Shown here: in pieces, positions 45,055-54,415 of the stretch
Layout: every line of letters begins with the position of its first letter
Position numbering within the stretch: the first letter of the stretch is position 1
Source: Vibrio pectenicida
GTDB taxonomy: Bacteria > Pseudomonadota > Gammaproteobacteria > Enterobacterales > Vibrionaceae
DNA length: 64,000 nucleotides
Reading direction: 5' to 3'
Assembly (NCBI GenBank): GCA_024347015.1
Contig: AP024890.1
Span: 1 to 64,000 of the forward strand
Notes under the pieces: model-generated
Told to the model about the DNA's origin: nothing
Seen by the model: the letters and a program-made list of their open reading frames with translations, nothing else
Database searches by the model: none
Position numbers and translations under genes: made by a program

Positions 45055-45534
45055 CTATCTTTCATCGTTATTCATTTTAACATCTAAGCTTTCAGACCAT
45101 TCCTCAGGATGACTCAGCATGGTTTTCCCCTCAAAGACTTCTGCTCTAATATCTTTTGGGTTATAGATGGCACAAGACTTCATCGATAAACAACCACAAC
45201 CGATACACCCCCCCAGATCGTCTTGAAGAGCTTCTAACTGCCGGATACGATGAGCAAGTAAATCATGCCAACTCGATGCCATTTTTTCCCACTGCTGACG
45301 TGTGGGAGCATGATGCTTAGGTAAATAATAAAGTGATTGATTAATTTCTTCTAAGGTAAGCCCTACTTCTTGCGCCGCTTTTATAACCGCAAGCCTGCGC
45401 AATACATCACGATGGTATCGGCGTTGATTACCTTGATTTCGCCAGCTTGAAATAAGCCCTTTTTGTTCATAAAAGTGCAGTGTTGACACATTGACACCCG
45501 CTCGTTTCGCTACTTCACCAACCGTCATTTCCAT
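45055..45534 (-). CDS. soxR: Redox-sensing regulator SoxR
   Basis: 159 residues. A MerR-type winged helix (VGEVAKRAGVNVSTLHFYEQ), a dimerisation helix, and the [2Fe-2S] loop with Cys110, 113, 115 and 121 (CIGCGCLSMKSC) as in SoxR. It senses redox-cycling compounds through oxidation of the cluster. No soxS is adjacent; in non-enteric bacteria SoxR acts directly on efflux and redox genes. The 406 bases upstream (45535-45940) hold no gene. Confidence 0.93.
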   Translation of the reverse strand: MEMTVGEVAKRAGVNVSTLHFYEQKGLISSWRNQGNQRRYHRDVLRRLAVIKAAQEVGLTLEEINQSLYYLPKHHAPTRQQWEKMASSWHDLLAHRIRQLEALQDDLGGCIGCGCLSMKSCAIYNPKDIRAEVFEGKTMLSHPEEWSESLDVKMNNDER

Positions 45535-45940
45535 ACTATTGTATCCATTGTAATGAGGTTTCTAAATTGTCTTTGAAAAGACTCGATATCAAGGGCTAAT
45601 ATCTTAAGTTAACTTTGAGTGACCTTCAATTAGGCTTGGATCTGTATAGAAAAATATAGTTATCAAACTTAGCGCTCACGGTTTGATATGTTCACAACTT
45701 CACCACCACATGTTGCGAAATCGCTTCACACCACATCAGGTCAATCACTACTAAAAATTTTCCGCGTTAGTTTCAAACAAGACAATCAGCTCATGGACGC
45801 CGAGTTTGAATATTGACGTCCAGATGCTGTAATGATTTGTGTTGATCATGGTTAAATAAATGGATGGAGGTACCGTAACATCTACCGCAAAGCCAGTAAC
45901 AAAAATTCTAACTTAGCGTACTCAACCGTATCTTGTTTAA

Positions 45941-46798
45941 TTAGTAATTTCGTTGACTCTTGTTATCTTCTACCGCCTTAACAAAAACTTGCTGGGCACC
46001 TTCAACATTAAGCGCTTTTGCTTCTTCCAATAAGTTTATCGCTTTATTAAGATCATCATCGGCAACAGCCGCTGTTATTGCTTGATGGTAATATTTTTGT
46101 GTCTCAGGTTGAACCACATCCACACTTTTTGCCATCAAGGGTTGTGAACTTGAGTCACTTGGTGCGCTTCCTATTGCCAAATGTTTAAGAAAGCCAACTC
46201 GGTCAATAGACACACTGACCAAACCATATTCTGAATTCGGTATTGCAATATCTTTTACTTCAGGCAAGTAGTTCCCTCTTCCCTCTGCATACAACCTAGC
46301 AGGATGAATAACCATAGTGGTTTTACCAAGTTCAGCTCTATCTGTGTAGATCAGCAAATAGACACTTTCGTTATCTCTTGGTGGGAAGAAATCAACCTCT
46401 GCGCTCAAACGATTACCAGCCCCAAGACGTGGAGGTTGATAAACAAATGCATCTTTTCCATAACGTTCTAGTTCACGACCATTTTTGTCAAGAATAACCG
46501 CTCTTGGTACAAAGGCCGTTTCACCAATTTCGCTGGTGATATTAATTGAAAATTCACCTCTATCAGCAGGTAACTCAAATAAAGCTACAGGGCTATCAAT
46601 ATCTTGATATTTAAGAGCCTGCGATTGAGAGGTAATATTAACGCTTTTATTACTTGGTAGCCTCATTGGAACTGACTGAAGGTCTGACACCACAGTTACC
46701 TGCTTTGTATTGGCGGCGCTAATCTGTTCAACTACTTCTGGAGACTGGCATCCAAATAAGGCAATGCAACTACTAAGGGCAAGGATACGAAAATACAT
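45941..46798 (-). CDS. malM: Maltose operon periplasmic protein MalM-like lipoprotein
   Basis: 285 residues with a lipobox (ALFGC, Cys17). The central region fits MalM (ELPADRGEFSINITSE, ERYGKDAFVYQPPRLGAGNRL, VYLLIYTDRAELGKTT), and a C-terminal helical part follows. It lies after lamB in the same direction, as in E. coli malK-lamB-malM. The exact function of MalM is unsettled; it binds or stabilises periplasmic maltodextrin-uptake components. A terminator separates it from lamB, so its level is probably lower. Confidence 0.85.
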   Translation of the reverse strand: MYFRILALSSCIALFGCQSPEVVEQISAANTKQVTVVSDLQSVPMRLPSNKSVNITSQSQALKYQDIDSPVALFELPADRGEFSINITSEIGETAFVPRAVILDKNGRELERYGKDAFVYQPPRLGAGNRLSAEVDFFPPRDNESVYLLIYTDRAELGKTTMVIHPARLYAEGRGNYLPEVKDIAIPNSEYGLVSVSIDRVGFLKHLAIGSAPSDSSSQPLMAKSVDVVQPETQKYYHQAITAAVADDDLNKAINLLEEAKALNVEGAQQVFVKAVEDNKSQRNY

Positions 46799-46842
46799 AA
46801 AGTCTTCCTTATTTGACTGTTTTGCTATTGGACGACAATAGC

Positions 46843-46874
46843 AATAAAAATAGCCAGCGATTATTGCTGGCTAT
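46843..46874 (-). terminator. Terminator/attenuator between lamB and malM
   Basis: On the minus strand ATAGCCAGC (46874-46866) pairs with GCTGGCTAT (46858-46850) around a 7-base loop and is followed by TTTTTATTGC. It is 41 bases past the lamB stop and 52 before malM, so it probably reduces malM transcription. Confidence 0.85.
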
Positions 46875-46914
46875 CATAACTAGACGAGCCAAAAGGCACA
46901 ATGAGTTTGAGGGC

Positions 46915-48138
46915 TTACCACCAAGCTTCCACTTGGATGCCGACAACGTACTCAGAATCTTCACCAGTACCAAATGCGTTGTCATCTTCAGTATCGGTTA
47001 TGTAAGACCCATAAACACGCAATTCAGGGCGTGCCCAAAAATCATTACCCATTGCCCAACCTTGCGCCACGGTAAGTTTAGTATTACCAAAGTCTTCTTT
47101 GGCTGTTCCTGCTGAATTGATCCTCTCGCCCATATTAACACCCGCTTCAAAAGTCGTACGCATGGTGTCATTCCATTTATACATTGGGCGAACTACAACA
47201 GAAAACTGGTCAGTATCAGACTTAAATGACGTCGCATTATTACCTGAATCAGCACCACCAATATCACTACCTGCCATAAAGGCTAACTGATGGCCCATTT
47301 CCCAATCATTGCCAAGGCTCACAACGCCCCAGTTAAGTAAGCGATATCCAGAAGCCTCGTTCTGAGCGTTGTTTGCGCGGTTGTAACCTGCACCTGAACC
47401 GTATGATGCAACCTGAGAACCATAACCATTGGTTCCGAACTGGAGTACTGTCTGGTTAAAACCAATCTTCATATTTTGATGTAAGATTGCCGATGCCAAC
47501 AAACCATCGTCAGCATCAATATTTTTGCCGTCTTTTTCGTTTGAGAAGTTATAGGCTAAAGCCAGCTCAAGGGAGGCATCTTCCCACACACCAATGTTCG
47601 CTAAACGAGTATCGAATATATAACCTGCCCCGTTGTCATCTTCACCATCTTGGATAAGAGCAACGGATAGTTTCTGATTGCCCAGAGACACATTTTCAAT
47701 ACCGCCGCCAGTTCCAGAAGTATTTAAGAAGTAAAAATCTGTAATATGGATATCTTTGCGCTGGTAATACGTTTTACCAGCCCATAGTGTGGCTTCTTTG
47801 TCCGAAGCAATCAGACCTTTTGCTTTTACTGCAAACTGAGCGACATTAATATCCCCATCTTCACTGCCCGATTGACCCTGATCTCCTTTGTTTAACATAG
47901 ATTCAACGCGCCAAGTTTGTTCACCTGTTTTTAGCTCTTCAGAAAAGCCAAATTCATAGTAATTGTCGTTTTCATTACCCAGACGACCGATACCAGCCTT
48001 ATTAATAGCAACATCACTACCAGAATTACCGCTAATTCCCGTACCGGCTCTGAAATAGCCATTGAAATCAAAGGCCAAAACAGGTCCGGCGACAAGAGCT
48101 GCAGCCACTGCAACCGCAACCAAGTTCACTTTTTTCAT
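46915..48138 (-). CDS. lamB: Maltoporin LamB
   Basis: 407 residues with a signal peptide (1-22, GPVLA). An 18-strand maltoporin barrel follows: FDFNGYFRAGTGISG, LGNENDNYYEFGF, LWAGKTYYQRKDIHITDFYF and the C-terminal VVGIQVEAWW with aromatic end. The greasy-slide Tyr/Trp residues of the family are in place at the expected blocks. It transports maltodextrins through the outer membrane. No malK precedes it; the upstream gene glgX diverges. Confidence 0.94.
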   Translation of the reverse strand: MKKVNLVAVAVAAALVAGPVLAFDFNGYFRAGTGISGNSGSDVAINKAGIGRLGNENDNYYEFGFSEELKTGEQTWRVESMLNKGDQGQSGSEDGDINVAQFAVKAKGLIASDKEATLWAGKTYYQRKDIHITDFYFLNTSGTGGGIENVSLGNQKLSVALIQDGEDDNGAGYIFDTRLANIGVWEDASLELALAYNFSNEKDGKNIDADDGLLASAILHQNMKIGFNQTVLQFGTNGYGSQVASYGSGAGYNRANNAQNEASGYRLLNWGVVSLGNDWEMGHQLAFMAGSDIGGADSGNNATSFKSDTDQFSVVVRPMYKWNDTMRTTFEAGVNMGERINSAGTAKEDFGNTKLTVAQGWAMGNDFWARPELRVYGSYITDTEDDNAFGTGEDSEYVVGIQVEAWW

Positions 48139-48304
48139 TATTTACTCCATTTAAGGTTTATTATTCTTATGCCTGACTCATTGAACGATCCTGTAAAGGC
48201 AGAAACAAAATCATGAATAAGCGAGATAAGAAAGGTTAAGAACAATGTCTCAACCTATTTGCTCTAACTACTGACAGACTAACTATAAGAGGCAGGGTTG
48301 ACTT

Positions 48305-48347
48305 CCTCCACCCTAAGTAGTTTTTTAGGGGGATGAGAAAGGATGAG
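48305..48347. promoter_or_regulatory. MalT-box-like motifs between lamB and glgX
   Basis: GGGTGGAGG on the minus strand (48305-48313), GGGGATGAG (48329-48337) and AAGGATGAG (48339-48347) on the plus strand; the last two sit in a 10-base repeat GGATGAGAAA. Consensus is GGGGA(T/G)GAGG. The 421-base gap serves divergent lamB and glgX promoters, so shared MalT control is likely. Position relative to the start sites is not known. Confidence 0.65.
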
Positions 48348-48559
48348 AAAAATAAAAAACAAGAAATTTTTGGGTTTAGTTCACAAATATAGGGGTGATA
48401 AAATACTAAAGATGTCTTTATAAGCCCAATAAAGCCCAAGTAAGATCAACTTTTAATATGAAAATACAGAGGTTAAATACCCATAATGACAATTTTATTT
48501 TCAATAAGAAGGCGCTTGACGTCTTTACAACAAAGAGATTTACTTAGTTCAGTTATTAA

Positions 48560-50533
48560 ATGACAACTGATGCAATATTAATTATGCCTTGTTCTAGCCC
48601 TTATCCTCTTGGTGCTACTTTAAACAGTGATGGATGCAATTTCTCTGTTTATGCGCCCGATCACAATAATATACTCCTTGCACTATTTAATGAAGATAAC
48701 CAATTTCAAACTTACCCATTAAATAATGAATATGCCGGCATACAACATATTCACATTGACGGAGTGAAAGTTGGACAAAAATATGGCTTTATTATTCATC
48801 ATCCAAACGGCGACTATCTCATATCTGATCCATATGCTAAGGCACTAGAAAAGCCTCTTCACTATACACCGCCTTACACACCAATCGAGAGTTTCCAAAT
48901 CGCAAAGTCAGTGGTAGTAGATAACGACTTTGATTGGCAGGGTATATCCAAACCTCTTCGTCCGAGAGAAGAAATAGTACTGTTTGAAACTCATATTAAA
49001 GGTGTGACTAAGCTAAACCCAGACGTGCCACATTGCCACCAAGGTCGTTACCTTGGTTTGGCCAGCGAAGCAATGATCGCATTTTACCGAAAGCAAAATA
49101 TCAATACGATACAGCTGTTACCCATTGCCGCTTGTATGCATGAACCTCACCTGCTGCAAAACAACCAATCTAATTATTGGGGGTACAATCCGTATGTATT
49201 TATGGCCCCAGATCCTCGTTTTGCAGAAACAGATGCAGTGTCTGAATTCAAAACAGTCATTAGAGAACTCCACCGCCATGGAATCGAAGTCATCCTTGAT
49301 GTAGTGTACAATCACACTGCTGAAGGAGGTGACGAAAGCCTGCTGTTTAACCTAAAAGCTTTAGACAATAATTATTATTTCAAGCATGGTGATTTGTTTG
49401 CAAACTTCACTGGCTGCGGAAATACTCTCGATTTGACCTACCAACCCGCACTAAACCTAGTAATGGACAGCCTCAGATATTGGGCAGAAGAATATCAGAT
49501 AGATGGATTTCGTTTTGATTTAGCGGCTACATTAGGTCGCGAAGGGGATGCCTTTAATCCAGATTCAGCTTTCTTTAAAGCCGTTGCCCAAGATCCCGTG
49601 CTCAAACAAGTGAAGCTTATTGCAGAGCCTTGGGATATAGGACCAAATGGTTATCAAGTCGGACACTTTCCAATTGGCTGGAACGAATGCAATGATAGGC
49701 TGCGAGACATCACCCGAAGCTTTTGGCGAGGCGATCATGGCTATCTTAAAGAGTTCACGACACGTCTAATGGGATCAAGGGATTTGTACAGTGCTGCCAA
49801 CTGGCCATATAACCTCACCGTCAACTATATCACTTATCACGATGGGTTCACTTTGCAAGACTTGGTTTCTTACCGCCAAAAGCACAATTATGATAATGGT
49901 GAGCAAAACCGTGATGGGCATGGAGATAACCGCTCAGACAACTATGGTGTCGAAGGTGAAACAGACAATCCTGCCATTATTGAAAAGCGCGAAAAGCAAA
50001 AACGTAATTTTATGGCTAGTTTACTTTTTTCGTTTGGCATTCCACACATACTCACTGCAGACATAGTCTCACATAGTCAAAAAGGGAATAATAATGCCTA
50101 TTGCCAAGACAATGAGTTGAGTTGGTTAAACTGGCGACCTTCACCTGAAAAAGACAATTTTAAACAGTGGATGAGTAACATAGTAGCTGCTCGTCATCAC
50201 TTTATGGCTCCATTTATTAAAGCATTCAGTGGTAAGCACCGACATGATAATCGCATTCACTGGCGACGTGTCGATGGAACCGCAATCGAACATGATGATT
50301 GGAATACACTTAATGCAGTAGCTTTGCACCTTGGTTTGGGTAATCAAGGAGAGGAAATGTTCTATTGTATTAACCAAACCAATGCACCAGCCCATTTTAG
50401 TTTGCCAAGCAATTATAAACAGCAATGGGTCACTATTTGTGATACCCATTGCTATGAGCTCAATAAACACATTGAAGATAAACAGATCCTTGTTACACCT
50501 TGTTCACTGATTATCTTGCATGCCAAACGCTAA
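48560..50533 (+). CDS. glgX: Glycogen debranching enzyme GlgX
   Basis: 657 residues. An N-terminal CBM48 (PLGATLNSDGCNFSVYAPDH) is followed by a GH13 isoamylase-type barrel: EVILDVVYNHTAEGG, DGFRFDLAATLGR (nucleophile Asp), AEPWDIGPNGYQVGHFP (acid Glu) and YITYHDGFTLQDLV. The sequence NRDGHGDNRSDNYGVEG is typical of GlgX. It removes alpha-1,6 branches from limit dextrins. The usual glgBCAP genes are not adjacent; it stands with maltodextrin genes under MalT-like boxes, suggesting use on imported dextrins. ATG at 48584 is an alternative start. Confidence 0.92.
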   Translation: MTTDAILIMPCSSPYPLGATLNSDGCNFSVYAPDHNNILLALFNEDNQFQTYPLNNEYAGIQHIHIDGVKVGQKYGFIIHHPNGDYLISDPYAKALEKPLHYTPPYTPIESFQIAKSVVVDNDFDWQGISKPLRPREEIVLFETHIKGVTKLNPDVPHCHQGRYLGLASEAMIAFYRKQNINTIQLLPIAACMHEPHLLQNNQSNYWGYNPYVFMAPDPRFAETDAVSEFKTVIRELHRHGIEVILDVVYNHTAEGGDESLLFNLKALDNNYYFKHGDLFANFTGCGNTLDLTYQPALNLVMDSLRYWAEEYQIDGFRFDLAATLGREGDAFNPDSAFFKAVAQDPVLKQVKLIAEPWDIGPNGYQVGHFPIGWNECNDRLRDITRSFWRGDHGYLKEFTTRLMGSRDLYSAANWPYNLTVNYITYHDGFTLQDLVSYRQKHNYDNGEQNRDGHGDNRSDNYGVEGETDNPAIIEKREKQKRNFMASLLFSFGIPHILTADIVSHSQKGNNNAYCQDNELSWLNWRPSPEKDNFKQWMSNIVAARHHFMAPFIKAFSGKHRHDNRIHWRRVDGTAIEHDDWNTLNAVALHLGLGNQGEEMFYCINQTNAPAHFSLPSNYKQQWVTICDTHCYELNKHIEDKQILVTPCSLIILHAKR

Positions 50534-50629
50534 TTGTCATTATCAACAGAGTCTCTTCTACTCGCTTGATTAACTAGACTGTTTATCTAACAATACGGCT
50601 AAACCTTCCCCAAAGTAAAAGGAAGAAAC

Positions 50630-51490
50630 ATGGCAGATAAAATCTCTACAACTGCACTAGCTAAGCTACGAAACACAGAGGTCCAGCAGCTATTTAAAAC
50701 GCTAAAAAATGCAGGCTATGTTAATCGCCATGAAGATGCTTGGCTACTCACAGAAATAGGGAAGAAATTTGGGGGGGAGTATCTACAACACCCCAAATAC
50801 GGCCAGTATATCGTCTGGCCTGAAAACTTGCTTATTGACTGTAGCTCTAGTAGTGGAAAACCTCTAAGCGCAACACAACTTGGCCAACGTTTTTCTCTCA
50901 ACCCCAAAAAGGTCAATCAACTACTTCAAGAACTTGGTTGGTTGCACAAAGCTGATAATGGATGGCAGATCACCAACAATGGCCTAAAAATCGGTGGTTA
51001 CCAGAAGCTAGACCGACAAAATGATCAGCAGTATGCCTTGTGGCACGACTCAATTGTGCACAATAAACGTTTTAAGCGATCTGTCTTGGAGTTTTCTGGC
51101 CAACAAGCTGAACAATATTCTACAAACAAATCCATCTATCATTTTAGGCAAAAGTTTGAAGCAAAATATCGAACCTTAGACGGCCATTATGTCCGTTCGA
51201 AAGGCGAACTGAAAATTGATAACTGGCTATACATGAATGGTATTATCCATGCTTACGATCGCCAGCTGCCCGTTGAGGAAGACATTCTAAGCAATTTTTA
51301 CCTTCCTAGTGGCAAAGTCTATCTCCAATACTGGGGAAGCGATAATTTCACAGATATCGAAAAAGAAAAGATTCAAGCCATCTATCACAACAATCAATTT
51401 AACTTAATAGAAATTGAATCTAAGGAGATAGATAGGCTGGATGATACTCTTCCCGCTAAACTAAAAGAATTCGGAATATCAGCATACTAA
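50630..51490 (+). CDS. Two winged helices plus a nuclease-like domain, unknown function
   Basis: 286 residues. Residues ~5-55 and ~75-125 each look like a winged helix (TTALAKLRN, LTEIGKKFGGEYLQHPKYGQY; SATQLGQRFSLNPKKVNQLL, ITNNGLKIGG). Residues ~185-286 follow the restriction-endonuclease-like fold seen in helicase-associated proteins: VRSKGELKIDNWLY, YDRQLPVEE, NFYLPSGKVYLQYWG, and a final LPAKLKEFGI. The expected Asp before FYLP and Glu before YWG are Asn and Gln, so the nuclease site seems dead. It may be a DNA-binding protein. Fold assignment is tentative. AAGGAAG lies before the ATG. Confidence 0.6.
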   Translation: MADKISTTALAKLRNTEVQQLFKTLKNAGYVNRHEDAWLLTEIGKKFGGEYLQHPKYGQYIVWPENLLIDCSSSSGKPLSATQLGQRFSLNPKKVNQLLQELGWLHKADNGWQITNNGLKIGGYQKLDRQNDQQYALWHDSIVHNKRFKRSVLEFSGQQAEQYSTNKSIYHFRQKFEAKYRTLDGHYVRSKGELKIDNWLYMNGIIHAYDRQLPVEEDILSNFYLPSGKVYLQYWGSDNFTDIEKEKIQAIYHNNQFNLIEIESKEIDRLDDTLPAKLKEFGISAY

Positions 51491-51639
51491 TTTATATCTC
51501 GTGGTTAGGATCTATTGACCTTTGTGGTTGAATTTTGTTCGAAAGATCCATAGCACCTAGAAATCGACAAGAATGATGGCTAGAGTGTAGGCTTATATTC
51601 ACATCGACCACTCAATGAGAGTCTATAGAGATTAGTTTT

Positions 51640-51888
51640 ATGTTTAGTGATGACCGTACCATTGATAGCCTAGAAGAGCTGGAAGCTTTTCTGATAGCAG
51701 TCGAAAATGGTAGCTTTGGATTGGAAGTAATTGCGGGTATTGCTCTTGCGACCAATAACGCCGACGGACGCCATTTTGTTGCAGTGCTGGATGACAACCA
51801 TCAATTACTATTAGCTAGATGGGTAACCGATGATGTGTTCCAAACTGGACAAGATATGGTGCGAAATGGCCCCAAGAAAAGCCATTAA
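51640..51888 (+). CDS. Hypothetical acidic protein, 82 residues
   Basis: Soluble, acidic, alpha/beta (IDSLEELEAFLIAVENGS; FVAVLDDNHQLLLARWV). The terminator that follows begins before its stop codon, which ties the two together. Ribosome site weak. Family not recognised. Confidence 0.6.
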   Translation: MFSDDRTIDSLEELEAFLIAVENGSFGLEVIAGIALATNNADGRHFVAVLDDNHQLLLARWVTDDVFQTGQDMVRNGPKKSH

Positions 51889-51901
51889 TTTGGCTTTTCT
51901 T
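51874..51901 (+). terminator. Rho-independent terminator overlapping the 51640 gene's stop
   Basis: AAGAAAAGCC (51874-51883) pairs perfectly with GGCTTTTCTT (51892-51901) around an 8-base loop containing the TAA. The 3' arm itself supplies the T-rich tail. Confidence 0.8.
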
Positions 51902-52023
51902 ATTTCAATGGCTGCGACTATAACCCACCAAAGCCAAAGTATTTAATATCTACTTCAACTCGGTTTTTCACCCTTCTGGCAAGTAACATTGGCGAAAAGT
52001 ATGCTACTAGTGACCATGTAAAA

Positions 52024-52099
52024 TAGGTATGACTATGTATAGTAGGTATGACTATGTATAGTAGGTATGACTATGTATAGTAGGTATGACTATGTATAG
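52024..52099. repeat. Four perfect tandem copies of a 19-bp unit (minisatellite)
   Basis: TAGGTATGACTATGTATAG repeats without mismatch at 52024, 52043, 52062 and 52081, with a partial TAG after. A diverged copy (TGACCATGTAAA) lies just before, hinting at the origin. Each unit ends in a CTATGTATAG near-palindrome. The array ends 3 bases before the folM stop, in the 3' region of the fol operon. Confidence 0.95.
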
Positions 52100-52102
52100 T
52101 AG

Positions 52103-52822
52103 TCAACGCAAATGACGTCCTCCGTCAAACTGCAAATTTCTACCTGTCATAAAATGGCTGTTAAGCAACATTTTTACGCCTTCAATCACTTCATCAAAAC
52201 CTGCCTCTCTTGGAAGCAAGGCTTTGGCCAGTGTTTTATCTTTGTATGCAGCCCCATCATCTGGGTTAAATTTTAACAATGCTGGCGAGATAGTGTTCAC
52301 TTTAACCTCAGGAGCAAGTAATGAGGCAAAGGATAAAGTCAGATTGTTCATTGCAGCCTTACTAGCAGCATAGGCAATGTGTTTTTTACTACCTTTTTCA
52401 GCGACATAATCTCCAATGTGGATAACATCAGCATGACCATTTTTGCGAAGAATATCTTGCAGCGCTAAATTGATTTGGTAAGGAACTGAAACATGTACCG
52501 TCATCATACGTTGCATAACAGCTGCTGCACTTTTACTAGACTCAGCCTGACCATTATGGTCAGCAGACCAATCTGAAGCATTATGAACGATAGCCCTAAT
52601 AGTGGCATAATTTTGCACTAGTTGAGCAACAAAGCCATCCACTTGATCTTGCTGATAGAAGTCAACCTGATAAAGATCAGCTCCTAACTCTTTAAGGTCA
52701 GCAAGAGATGGGTATTCTGTGCGATAAGTACCAGCCACTTGATAGCCATCTTTTAATAATGCTTTGGCTAACTCAAAACCTAGGCGTTTACCAACACCAG
52801 TAATTAATATCGTCTGGCTCAT
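52103..52822 (-). CDS. folM: Dihydromonapterin/dihydrofolate reductase FolM
   Basis: 239 residues, an SDR with [18 protein letters not shown] (TGxxxRxG variant), HNASDW in place of [15 protein letters not shown] active site and [10 protein letters not shown]. This matches FolM, which reduces dihydromonapterin to tetrahydromonapterin. It overlaps folE by 4 bases and stands in folX-folE-folM order, known from Pseudomonas and Vibrio as the tetrahydromonapterin pathway that supplies the cofactor of phenylalanine hydroxylase. Confidence 0.88.
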   Translation of the reverse strand: MSQTILITGVGKRLGFELAKALLKDGYQVAGTYRTEYPSLADLKELGADLYQVDFYQQDQVDGFVAQLVQNYATIRAIVHNASDWSADHNGQAESSKSAAAVMQRMMTVHVSVPYQINLALQDILRKNGHADVIHIGDYVAEKGSKKHIAYAASKAAMNNLTLSFASLLAPEVKVNTISPALLKFNPDDGAAYKDKTLAKALLPREAGFDEVIEGVKMLLNSHFMTGRNLQFDGGRHLR

Positions 52823-53457
52823 TGTAGAAACTCCGCGCGAGTTTGAGGATCTGTTTTAAAACAACCACCTAAGGCTGTTGTTGTTGTATTGGAATTGACA
52901 TCCATCACTCCTCTCGATTTAACGCAATAGTGTGTCGCGTCTATCGTCACTGCAACATTTTTTGTTTCAGCTAGAGTCTGAATGGCAATAAGAATTTGCT
53001 GAGTCAAACGTTCTTGAACTTGTGGGCGTTGAGCGAAAAACCGCACTATCCTATTTATCTTTGAGAGGCCAATCACCTTTAATTTAGGTAAATAGGCTAC
53101 TTTCGCTAGCCCATCAATGGTGACAAAATGATGCTCACAGGTAGAAGTTAGATTAATATTTGACACCTTCACCATCTCATCAACATTCATTTTATTCTCA
53201 ATGACAGTGATTTTGGGGAAATTCATATAATCTAGCCCGGAGAATATCTCATTAACATACATCTTGGCGATACGGTGGGGTGTTTCGGCTAAGCTATCAT
53301 CATTCAAATCTAAACCGATTACTGAGATCATTTCAGTAAGCAGTCCTTTGAGCCTTTCATATTTTTGCTCAGGACTCATAAAACTATCAACAAGTGGTGT
53401 CTCCAAACCCTGTTCAATAAGTACTTCTTTTACTCGCTTTGCTTCATCACTTATCAT
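52819..53457 (-). CDS. folE: GTP cyclohydrolase I (FolE)
   Basis: 212 residues, type IA. The zinc and substrate motifs are seen: [12 protein letters not shown] (Cys and His ligands), [22 protein letters not shown], and [13 protein letters not shown] with the second Cys ligand. It converts GTP to dihydroneopterin triphosphate. Its ATG follows the folX stop codon directly; the 3' end overlaps folM. A second folE for folate itself may exist elsewhere. Confidence 0.94.
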   Translation of the reverse strand: MISDEAKRVKEVLIEQGLETPLVDSFMSPEQKYERLKGLLTEMISVIGLDLNDDSLAETPHRIAKMYVNEIFSGLDYMNFPKITVIENKMNVDEMVKVSNINLTSTCEHHFVTIDGLAKVAYLPKLKVIGLSKINRIVRFFAQRPQVQERLTQQILIAIQTLAETKNVAVTIDATHYCVKSRGVMDVNSNTTTTALGGCFKTDPQTRAEFLQ

Positions 53458-53835
53458 CTAATCACCCTTGTTTTCTTCGTTTGAGTAACTTAATGTCAAG
53501 GAAACAGAATCAGCGAATCTCAGTGCATGAGGCTTATCAATCGTCACTTTAGCAAAGCTCACCACAGGGTTATCTACACATAGGCCGAGCACATCACTAG
53601 TCAATTTCTCCAACAACAAAAACCGCCCATTTTCAACATGGTGGATAATATTCTTACAAATAGTTTTATAGTTTAGTGCATTATCAACATTGTCACTTAA
53701 ACACATACTATTTGCCAGATAGTGGATCTCAACATTAATAATTATGTCTTGCTGCTTTTGCTTTTCATCTTCATTAAAACCAATAAACGTCCTAAGCCTA
53801 AGATTAGTGATATTGATTATTGCGTTATGGATCAT
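53458..53835 (-). CDS. folX: Dihydroneopterin triphosphate 2'-epimerase (FolX)
   Basis: 125 residues, a FolB/FolX tunnelling-fold protein: [29 protein letters not shown] is typical, with [25 protein letters not shown]. The family split between FolB aldolase and FolX epimerase is decided here by operon context with folE and folM and by the FIGFNEDEK region. First gene of the operon. The upstream 275 bases should hold the promoter; nothing specific is visible. Confidence 0.85.
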   Translation of the reverse strand: MIHNAIINITNLRLRTFIGFNEDEKQKQQDIIINVEIHYLANSMCLSDNVDNALNYKTICKNIIHHVENGRFLLLEKLTSDVLGLCVDNPVVSFAKVTIDKPHALRFADSVSLTLSYSNEENKGD

Positions 53836-54110
53836 GGTAATTACTCGCTAGTCGATACATTTTATCAGTACGCTCACCACCACTGAGCCGAACATTAAAC
53901 TAGGAAAAGCTCATTTAAGTCAGCTAGATAGTTACAATGCGCTCTGGTCATACTAGTACAGGTTACTGAGTTTTTTCAACTCGACCCATGTGAAATAAGA
54001 CTCTTTTAACTCAAACTGAGGTATTGTGCTTTCAAGATTAATAAGGATATAGATTGCCAACCACACGCTGACAACCATCAAATCAATTTGATACAAACAA
54101 AACACAAAAT

Positions 54111-54335
54111 CTAGCGCGTAGAACCATTCTTTAACGGTTTGACTAGTGTATCTAGTCCTTCTATTTTTAGTGCTAAACAGAGTTTAAGCAGATCTCCTAG
54201 TTCCCCTCTCGGAAAGCCATTTTTATCGAACCACAGTAAATATTCTTCAGGTAAGTCAATCAGCACGCGTCCAGTATATTTGCCAAATGGCATCTGAATG
54301 CGTGCTAGCTTAATCAAGTTTTCTTTTTCTAACAT
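54111..54335 (-). CDS. DUF3820 family protein
   Basis: 74 residues with the whole family signature: MPFGKYTGRVLIDLPEEYLLWFDKNGFPRGELG (residues ~15-47). The domain also occurs fused to nucleases and helicases, but its function is not known. Stand-alone, typical of gammaproteobacteria. Confidence 0.88.
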   Translation of the reverse strand: MLEKENLIKLARIQMPFGKYTGRVLIDLPEEYLLWFDKNGFPRGELGDLLKLCLALKIEGLDTLVKPLKNGSTR

Positions 54336-54415
54336 GGGAGGCTTCAGGAATGAGAATATGTGAGATTTAGGGTACCACTGAGCAAAAGACTATGGTAGCG
54401 AACATAAAAATTCGC

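Noticed and set aside
45603..45620. CTTAAGTTAACTTTGAG as a SoxR operator near soxR
   Set aside because: Central GTTAAC fits but the right arm is shifted by one base and promoter elements with MerR-type spacing are not found; too weak to list.
52024..52099. Regular repeat array considered as a CRISPR
   Set aside because: Units are directly adjacent with no spacers and no cas genes are near; it is a simple tandem repeat.
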